Origin: Coriolopsis trogii
Lineage: Eukaryota > Basidiomycota > Agaricomycetes > Polyporales > Polyporaceae
Reading direction: 5' to 3'
Assembly: GCA_020543525.1 (NCBI GenBank)
Contig: JAHYIO010000031.1
Coordinates: 1,116,001 to 1,180,000 of the forward strand
Length of the DNA: 64,000 nucleotides
The position numbers and the translations under genes were made by a program. This document shows positions 49,069-58,000 of the stretch, piece by piece. The notes beneath the pieces are model-generated. The model saw nothing but the letters and a program-made list of their open reading frames with translations, did not search any database and had not been told where the DNA came from. Every line of letters begins with the position of its first letter. Within the stretch, counting starts at the first letter, position 1.

Positions 49069-49719
49069 GGCCAGAGGCCTTCATATGTACATCACGGGTT
49101 TATGTATATTCAGTGCTCACTTCTTGCTACTCACTTCCATGCATGTCATGCTGGCATAGCCTGCGCACGGATTGAGTCGACCGGACTTAAGGGGGACTTC
49201 CCCCAGCGTTCATGCGATACTCACGAGCACCCCACTTATAAAAGCTCTATCCTGAAATGGAGTGAAGCTGCGTTGACTGTGTGGAATGGGACATGTTGTG
49301 GGGCTCTATAACACAAACACCACGTCGAGCGGTTGGGTGTGTAAATGCACATCACATCGGGAGCCGAAGACAGGAAGCTGTGGCCCCGTACATAGGGGTG
49401 TGAGTGAGAGTCTGACTTCTGTGCACGCCCCACATTCGCACTGATCATATTGTATGGAGTTTGCAGCTACCGTGGGCATGCCTTGGTCAAGAGACCACAT
49501 GCAGACGCCAGATGAATCCAGTAGCCACCGATCTATCGCGCTCTCGCAGTGAGCGTGTAAGAGAATTGACTTCTCCTCGGTCGCAGTGGCGAAATCTGCC
49601 TGAGAGAAGTACTCACGGTCGCCCATGTCTACCCCTTAGTATAAGAATGAGATGCAAGTCTCCGGGACAATGATCATCCCCTCCAACATACATCGCTGCA
49701 CAACCAGGCATCATCAAGT
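49069..49719. other. Intergenic region between RRP12 and the monooxygenase
   Basis: About 650 bp. A minus-strand open frame at 49306-49626 (106 codons, Cys-rich) has no splice partners or family motifs and was not called. The right end should contain the monooxygenase promoter. Confidence 0.35.
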
Positions 49720-51517
49720 ATGCAGCCAAAGTTCCGTGTCGCAGTTTGGTGCGTGACTGGTCCACCCATCCCGCGCTCGCAACATCCCGACCTTTGGCAC
49801 GTAGCGGCGGCGGGATCGGTGGCCTTACGCTGGCAGTCGCACTGTCCAGGTATCCGGACATACAAGTCGACGTGTACGAGGCGGCAGGCCAGTTCAAGGA
49901 GATCGGTGCCGGAGTTATGATATGGGCCAGGACCTGGGAAATCCTCTCGCTCCTGGGCATGGCAGAAGACTTCTCTCGGATTGCCCACGCGCCGCCCGAC
50001 AGATCCCTAGGTACGGCTCTCGCGCGAACACGACTATCGAGACGCTGCGGCGCCCCGCTCACTCCAATTCTCGCGAACGCCAGGGATAGGGTTCGATTAC
50101 CGCAAGTCTGACCAGCCCCGAGAGGGCTCCAGGTTCTATCTGTTCCAGGTGCCATGTGAGTGCGCGTTCTCTTCGTCCTCTTCCCCACGTCACATTTACC
50201 GGCCGCGCGTCACTCATCGCTCATACCCGTGTGCTGTGTGCTCCTATCCCAGACGGCTGCATCCGGTTTCACAGAGCGCAGTTCCTCGACGTGCTCGTCG
50301 ACCACCTGCCAGAAGGTGTCGCCCACTTTGGCAAGCGCCTCGCATCGTATGCGTACACGCCTGCCGTGCGCGGACGTGACACCGAGATCAAGTTGAGCTT
50401 CACGGATGGGTCTTCTGCGACGTGTGACGTCCTCGTCGGCTGCGACGGGATCAAGTCAACTGTGCGTAGACAGATGCTGGAAAACCACGTTCACAAGCAT
50501 GGTGGAGACCCTGCGCTGCTGCATCATATCGAACCGGTATGGAGCGGGACGATTGCGTACCGAGGGCTCATCCCAGTCGAACGTCTCGTCAAGCCAAATG
50601 GAGAACAGCATCGCACGATACAGAGTCCAATGATGGTGAGGCGTGCTTCCTATGCACCTATGCGACGTGCTCACAAGGACGCTAGTACTGCGGGAAGAGC
50701 AAGGCGCGTATGCAGGTTCTGGTTCACGGCATGCTCATCCTTAGCTTTGGCACGGATATAGCATGTCGTGAGCTATTCCATCTCAGCGGGCTCCATAGTC
50801 AATGTCGTCGCCATGACGTCTCGACCAGATCAGTACGGCGCCCCATATTCCGGCCCTTGGGTGACCGAGTGCAGTCCCTCCGAGGTACAGGAGTGCTACG
50901 CCGAATGGGAGCCAGAGGTACAGGAAATATTGAAGGTATCACTTGCCCTCAGTGTTCATGGAGGCGTCATTGATGGAATGCGACATGATATGACAAGTAG
51001 TACATTGATAGCCCTACGAAGTGGGCAATCCATGAACTCAAGCCATTGCCATTCTATACCTCGGGCAGAGTAGCTCTTCTTGGGGACGCGGTGAGTACTC
51101 CACGTACAATGGGCTTATGCCACAGTGAGCATAATCCTGTGTACAGGCACATGCGATGACGCCCCATCAAGGCGCAGGGGCAGGTCAGGCTATCGAGGTC
51201 AGACATCCATTGTCCACATATGTGACGCCCGCGGCTCATTGTAGTAGGACGCGTTCATTCTGGCTGAGGTCCTCGGTCATCGCAGCACGATCGTGACAGG
51301 CATCGCCCGAGCCCTTGCAGCTTATGAACGTGTCCGACTACCGACAGCCAACCACGTGCTCAAAGGCTCCAGACAATCAGGGGACATGTATGAATTCAAT
51401 GGACCGCTGGGTGACAACCTCGCCCCCTTGGGTCCTCTCATAGGCAGTCAGTGGGACTGGCTTTGGGACACGACACCTGTGAGCGAACGAGAACGAGCGC
51501 TGGGTGTAACGGGCTAG
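49720..51517 (+). CDS. FAD-dependent aromatic monooxygenase (salicylate hydroxylase-like), 3' end replaced by LTR sequence
   Basis: Starts MQPKFRVAV at 49720; an intron with acceptor GTAG near 49805 completes the Rossmann motif CGGGIGGLTLAVALSRYPDI. Further group A flavoprotein monooxygenase motifs: VYEAAGQFKEIGAGVMIWAR; the DG motif GCDGIKSTVRRQML (about 50436-50480); and the GD motif GRVALLGDAAHAMTPHQGAG with GQAIEDAF (51058-51250 after splicing). Family members hydroxylate aromatic acids such as salicylate using NAD(P)H and O2; the substrate here is unknown. The coding frame continues to ERALG, where the retrotransposon begins at 51505. The first LTR bases add VTG and a TAG stop at 51515-51517. 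The natural 3' end, CTG GGC ATG GTG ... CTA TGA, lies at 61293-61328. Only about ten C-terminal residues are lost, so the enzyme may remain active; 3' end formation now depends on the LTR. Confidence 0.9.
51500..51504 (+). repeat. Target-site duplication, left copy
   Basis: CTGGG immediately before the TGTAAC start of the left LTR. The same five bases follow the right LTR at 61293-61297. A 5-bp duplication is usual for Ty3/Gypsy integrases. The site lies within codons for Leu-Gly of the monooxygenase. Confidence 0.93.
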
Positions 51518-51770
51518 GCGTCTAACCTTCTTTCTTACTGTACATCCAGTCACGTGACCCGTCGGACTTCCAATCTCTTCGTCAGCTTCGTCTTTGACTT
51601 ACGAATACCTTACCAATTCTCTCAGATAGTTCGTATATAAGGTCCCTCTCATGTACGAACTTCCCCAGCGTTTTTGTGTCAATCGACAGACCTTGAAACC
51701 TGTCTTTTCGAGCTTAAGCGCCCACCTGTGCCGACTCCGATTTCGAACTCCGACAATCGCCGTCGTCACA
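51505..51770 (+). repeat. 5' LTR (266 bp)
   Basis: Begins TGTAACGGGCTAGG and ends CGCCGTCGTCACA. It contains a palindrome TCACGTGA (51550-51557), a TATATAA box (51634-51640) and pyrimidine-rich sequence downstream where transcription probably starts. It is identical to 61027-61292. It also supplies the stop codon that ends the interrupted monooxygenase frame. Confidence 0.97.
51634..51640 (+). promoter_or_regulatory. LTR TATA box
   Basis: TATATAA within TTCGTATATAAGGTCC in the left LTR; the identical copy in the right LTR is at 61156-61162. The position, about 130 bp before the LTR end, fits a U3 promoter. Transcription from this box would start the element's genomic RNA. Confidence 0.7.
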
Positions 51771-52022
51771 TCTTTTTGACAGTACCGGTCTATCGACGAG
51801 ACCATCACCTCGAACAACCCCCTCCCCTCTATCTGCTTTACTCTCTGTCTATCTGGTTCCTCCCCCTCGACCCTCTCCATCTCTCTCTCTCTGCTTAACC
51901 TCATAACGGTCTAGCTGTGTCCAACTACCTAGGTCTGATCAACCTTCGGCAGCCGGCACTTCCACGACCAACAAAAACATATCAAGTCTCTATCTCAAGT
52001 CTCTCGAAAAACCCTCCTCACC

Positions 52023-55000
52023 ATGCCTCCACGCTACGCCCTTCGTAGCGCTGCTGCTGCGGCCGAGTCTGTTCAACAGCAGGGTATACCCGGTGAGTTT
52101 TCTAATACATCACTAGACTCCGAATCATTCTCCAGCTCCCTGTCCTCGCTTCCGAGCGAAGGTACTATTCAGGGAGGTACTACCCCCTCTTCCGGAGCGT
52201 CAACCGCTCCGAGGCCTCCCTCGGCTGGACCAATGGTCCGTGAGGAGACTGTGCCAGCGACGCCGCACGGCGGAGCGCATATAGAAAACTCCACACCTGT
52301 AGTATCCCACTCAGAAATTCAATTTTCTTCTACCCCCTCCCACGCACCGCCTGAGACGTCAGGGGTGAACTCGACGCCTGCCGCTCTAAGTACCGACAGC
52401 GATAGATGGCAGGAGGTCCGTCGTAAGAGACGCGGACCTGGGCAGCACATCCAGAGAGATGTGCCGCCACACATGAACACGCCGTCTATGGACCCGTGTG
52501 CTTCAAGCTCTAACGAAGAGAGCGTCACGTCCCGAGGTGAAGGGACGTCGAACTTGCAGACCTTCCGCAAAGGGAAGGCTGTTGACCCCTCGAACTGGGG
52601 TGCGGCTGGTATAGAGCCAGACGAGCTTGATCCCGAAGCTCAACGCCGCGAATTTGAGAAATACGCTACGCAACGGACGAATAGTCCGCAGACTGCCCCT
52701 CCCGACGATAGCTGGAGGGCGCGCGAGTCCACGGCTCCCATCCCCGACTCGTCCGATGACGAGGCAGCCGACCAGGAGAAGAGCAAGGGTAAGGCACGTA
52801 ACGTGCCCGCGCCCGGCCTCTCCGAACAGGCTGTGAGTGAGATGGGATCCGTCGCTGACGCCGCGCGGTTGCAGGAGATACACGACCAAATCGAGCACCT
52901 GCAGCGCCAGCTGTCCGAGATACAGCTGCGCTCGCGAGCAGGTAGTGACAGAGTAAACGCGCCCGCCGCTCCGAGCCCCGTTGTAAAGCAGGAGCCTTGG
53001 GATGAAGGGCCGAGCTCGTCGTCGAGCTCGAGCTCGACGGACATGGAGTCGTCTACCACGCGGGATGAGGACGTGCGGCGGCGCGCGAGGCGTCCCGCAC
53101 CATATGTAGAATCGTACCCCTCCTCCCCTACTTCGGTAGCACATCCCCGCGAGGAGATCTCTCATGTATCCAGGTACAACGATCCCGCTAATATACTTGT
53201 TGATGCTACCATACGACAAGCACGATCGGCGGAACCCAAGCCCAGCGCTGGAACCGCCTTCACGGACGCGCTACGACCGGTCAATCAAGTGGCTCCAACG
53301 AGCTACTTAGGTCAAGCATTCCAGAACCTGACCGGCCAACGTAGGCACGGCCGCGGCGGCTCTCCGGACCCCTCGGACTCCTCTTCATCCTCGTCATCAT
53401 CGGAAGATGGTGCACGTCGAGGATATGAGGACGACGAGACTTACCGAAAGCGGCGCGAGCACAGGCACCGGAAGAAGGAGCGGCAGCGCGAACAGAGGAA
53501 GCAGCTCGCGATGCTGCAGAAACTGCACCGCGCTCGTGTCCCGGTCTTGAAGCCTCGCGAGCCGAAGCCGTATGACGGTGCACCGGACGCGCAGGTGTTT
53601 CACAAGTTCGTGCAGGAGGTTACTGCGTACATAGATGGTTATCAGCTTGAGCCTGAACGGCACGCTGTGACCGTCTCGCAGTTCCTCACGGACAATGCAT
53701 ACAAGTTCTATGTGAATACAATTTCAATCTCCCCGCGCGCGTGGTCCCTACGTGACGTACTAGTTGAACTATTTAACTATTGTTTCCCTGTCGATTTCCG
53801 CCAGCGGATGCGAGTCAAGCTCCAGCGCGTGAAGCAAGGCGATCGCAGTGTCCGAGAGTTCATTCATGAACTCAATGGACTCTTCTTGATGGTTGGCACG
53901 GTCTCGGAAGAGACCCGAGTGGAACGGCTATGGTACGGCCTCAAGGTCAGCATCCAAGCGGACCTTTGGCGCGCTCACCTCAACCCCGCAACCTCTAGCT
54001 GGGCAGCCGTCCAAGCGGAGGCGGAAATCATCGAGCGCGCGCAGGCAACTGCACATGCCGTGAGCTCGGGCCATCGCGATGACCGGCCGCGAGATGCCAC
54101 AGCAAACTCCCAGCCCAAGCAGAGCTCGTCTCGTTCGCATGGTCAGAACCCTAGACATTCGAGTGGTCAGCGCCCAAATAGAGACGAAAGAAGCTCTCAC
54201 CGGGATCAGAGGAATCGTGATTATCATCGCGGCGGTGCTCAGAACGACAGGCGTCGAGATGCACCACCGCGAAGGCCATTCAATGGCCCTGCTGGTCAAA
54301 CAAAACAGTCGGACTATCGCTCGCAGGGTCACACACCTTTGTCTGAGAAGGAGCGCGACGAGTTACGCGCCGCAGGCAAATGCTTTGTCTGTCGCGAGAC
54401 GGGGCATGTTAGTCGCAACTGTCCGAAGCTGAGGCTTGTCCGATCGGACACCCGAGGAGCACCTCCGGGTGTGTCTTCGTACAACATCGAGGTCGACTTT
54501 GAGGAGTTCGAGAGGCAGCGAGCTCTCGCTGAGTCGACGGCACGAATCGAAGGCGTTGAGTTCAACTACATCGGTATAGGGCTGCCGGACGAGGAGACTT
54601 CGTCCGAAAAAGGCAATCTAAGCGCCGAGCCACATTGGCAACCTGCGCAACGAGATTCGAGCCGCATGCACGACCGTTCGGATACAGATTCTATACCTGA
54701 TCTTCGGACAGTCTCAGATTCTGTAACGGAGGCTTCGGATTACTCGTACCACTATGCAGCGTCACGCGTGAGTGCAAACAGCCTTTTCGAAGGCTCGGTG
54801 CATGAGCAGGACGCAGAGGATACATTATCTATGCGAACTCAGTACTACGGTGCTAATAACATGACCGGCGAGTGTCTAGATGCCATGGCGATCTGGCTGA
54901 ACTCAATATGCACATCAGAGGAGTTCTGTATGGGAGATCCGGACGAGTTCTCATCTGGAGACAGGTCAGCTGAAGCTCTCGGGCGTCATGGAGATGATGC

Positions 55001-58000
55001 TCTGGAGGACCTTGTTCTCCCTCGCCTACCAGCCGAAGGGCGGTTGAGGCTATCCGTACCAGAAGTATATGCACAGCGTGCAATGTACTTACTCAACCAT
55101 TTCCGGCCTTACTTGTCAGATGAGGGACCTGAGGATGGGAGAATCACTGTGGTCAGTGGACAGCTGACCTCCAGCATATGGTATACGGACCTCACCACAG
55201 GCTCCGACGTCCTCCCGACGAAGGACGGCATGATATCTATTGACAATGTACTACTCGAAGACCCTGTCTTCGATGTGGTCGCATGGTTCCGATTGATGTT
55301 GGCAGATCTGTATCGGGCAGAACTGTCAGCTATCGCGGACAATGGATCTGCCATAATGGGCGAAGTACTCGAGGAATGGACTGCCCTCACTTTGAATCAA
55401 TTCGAACCTTGGCCTAATCACCCAGATGGTTTGTTCGAGACCAAGCGGGAGCGATTCATTGTGGAGCGATATCGTGGTATGTTGCTCATCTCGGATCTCT
55501 ACCTGGGGAGCATAGTGGAGCTCGAGTGCGCGCGACTCCGCAACCCGAGATTCGATCTCGGGGGTTGGTATGCTACCACAGTACGGCAACTATGGGTGGA
55601 TAACAACCCTGTCTTCTGGACTGAGGACTTGGAGGGCGAGCTCATTGACCTATTTGTGGATCATGATGCAAGCGGCATTGACTGGTCATCAGTGATACAA
55701 TGCAATGCGATTGACATACCTACTCCACTAGTCGTGCAGCGCAACGCCGCAGCACCGCGTGACTTTCGTCGCATCATCCCGGCACCTATTGTAGTGATAG
55801 TACATGTTAATGGGTGTGATGCACGCGCGTTGCTTGATTCTGGTTCGCTGGCCGACTTCATCAGTCCGCGGTTTGCGCAGCAATTGGGCATTCACGCGCA
55901 TGAGCTGGAGAAGCCGCTGCCAGTGCATCTAGCAGCACAGGGCTCTCGTGCGAAGGTCAACTATGGCTGTAAGGCAACTCTAGAGTATCAGAACATCACA
56001 GAAGAACGATACTTCGATGTACTCAATGTCAACTATGACATAATCCTCGGGACACCGTTCCTGCATCAGCACCAGATGACAATCGGGTTTAATCCGACAA
56101 AGGTCATTGTAGGCAGTCGTTCTGCCGTTCGCCTTGACCAGGGTGGACAGCAACGGGTAGTTGAGTCGCATGCAGCCGAGGTACTCGAGGACAAGCTGGA
56201 ACAGACCCGAGCGATGCTGCGTCAGTATGCAGCGGACATATGTAAGGATGCTAGCGACTCGCCGCTCCCTCCGTTCCGGGCCATCAATCACACGATCCCG
56301 CTAAAGGATCCGTCGAAAATCTACAAGACACGGCCTGTTAGATGCCCAGATGCCTTGCGGCCTGCGTGGCTAGAGAAGAGCACTGCTTACCATAAGTCCG
56401 GGCAGTGGAGGTTCACCTCTGCCCGGAATACATCACCTATGTTGCTGCTCATGAAGCCTGGAACTGGTGTGAAGGGTGTCCTGCCGAAGCTACGGGTAGT
56501 ATGTGACCTGCGTGAGCGAAATGCGAACACAATCAAAATGTCTTCGCCCTTACCAGACATGGAGGGAATTCTGCGCCAGATCGCGCGCAAGCCCTTCCGG
56601 TCATTGATTGATGGGAAAGATGCGTACGAGCAGATTCGGGTTGTGCCTGAGCATGTTGAACGCACAGCTATGACAACTCCTAATGGGAATATCATTAGCC
56701 TTGTACTTCAACAGGGTGACTGTAATGCGGTTGCGACTTACCAAAGTCTCATGAATCATATATTTGCTCCATATATTGGGGACTTCGTCTACCCGTACCT
56801 GGATGACCTGCCAATCGCATCAGACACGCTTGAAGATCATATAAGGCACTGTAAAATTGTGATTGACATCCTGCGAAAGGAGAAGTTATATATTAGCGCA
56901 TCGAAGCTCCATTTTCTGTGTGCGGAACTCAAGATCCTGGGCCGGATTGTGGACAACGATGGGATCCGAATGGACCCCGACAAGGTGGACTCAGTGATTA
57001 ACTGGAAGGTACCTACCTCACGCGAGCTCCTCCGAGGGTTTCTCGGATCTGTGGGGTTCCTGGCAGACGATGTCGCGACGATCCGATTGCCTATGGGGAT
57101 CCTGTCGAGCCTGACAGGCAATGATGTCAGTTTCCGATGGGGACCCACGGAACAGCGTGCATTTGAGGAGATTAAACGGCTGGTGCATGCGCACCGCACT
57201 CACCATCGCAAGCCCCTCGACTACGGTCCAACGGCACCCCGTATTTGGCTGGTAACGGACGGTTCTATGGCCGGGATCGCTGGAGTTGTTGCGCAAGGCA
57301 CAGATTGGCGCGATGCCCGAGTTGCGGCATTCTTCTCCGCGAAATTGACGGCTGCGCAGCGGAATTATCCTGTACATGAGATTGAGATGCTAGCGGGCGT
57401 TGAGTCGATGCTCCGGCATCGTGATATCCTGCAGGGCTGCCACTTTACCTGGGTAACAGACCATAAAGGGTTAGTACATCTAGCACACCAGCAGAACCTG
57501 TCCGGACGGCAGGCTCGCTGGCTCGAGAAGATTTCAGAATTCGACTTTGAAATCGAGTATATTCCAGGTGTCAAAAATGTCCTCGCGGACGCGCTATCTC
57601 GTATATACAATCATGACGCGCCCGGGACGGTTCGCGCACCTGCAGAATACGTCTCGCATGACAAGACTGACTCATTTGCCACCCGGCTTGAGGCCCTCGC
57701 AATCTCCTTCCCTGTCCTGACATCCACGGAAGCGTCTGCTACAATCCCGGATACACCGCGGATGACTCGCGCACGCACGCGCGCTGCGCGTGAGCGTGAA
57801 ACGGAACTCACTGTGGACGCACCTGGTCTTATCCCTCCCACGGCAAGCGACCATCCCAGTCAGGCTTGCCCTCCCTCCGAGCTCGAGCACGGTCGCTCCA
57901 CATCGACTCCACGGGCTGTCCGTGCTGCTCCTCCGCGCAGTAGATCGCGCGGCCGGGGTCGTGCGTCGCGTGAGCGTAAGGTACGCTTCGAGGTCGCTGT

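Noticed and set aside
49306..49626. 106-codon Cys-rich open frame on the minus strand
   Set aside because: No homologous motif or splice partner; lies in the probable promoter region of the monooxygenase.
51840..51870. Sequence TGGTTCCTCCCCCTCG considered as a tRNA primer-binding site
   Set aside because: It lies about 80 bp from the LTR end, whereas primer sites lie within a few bases of it, and no tRNA complement was recognised.
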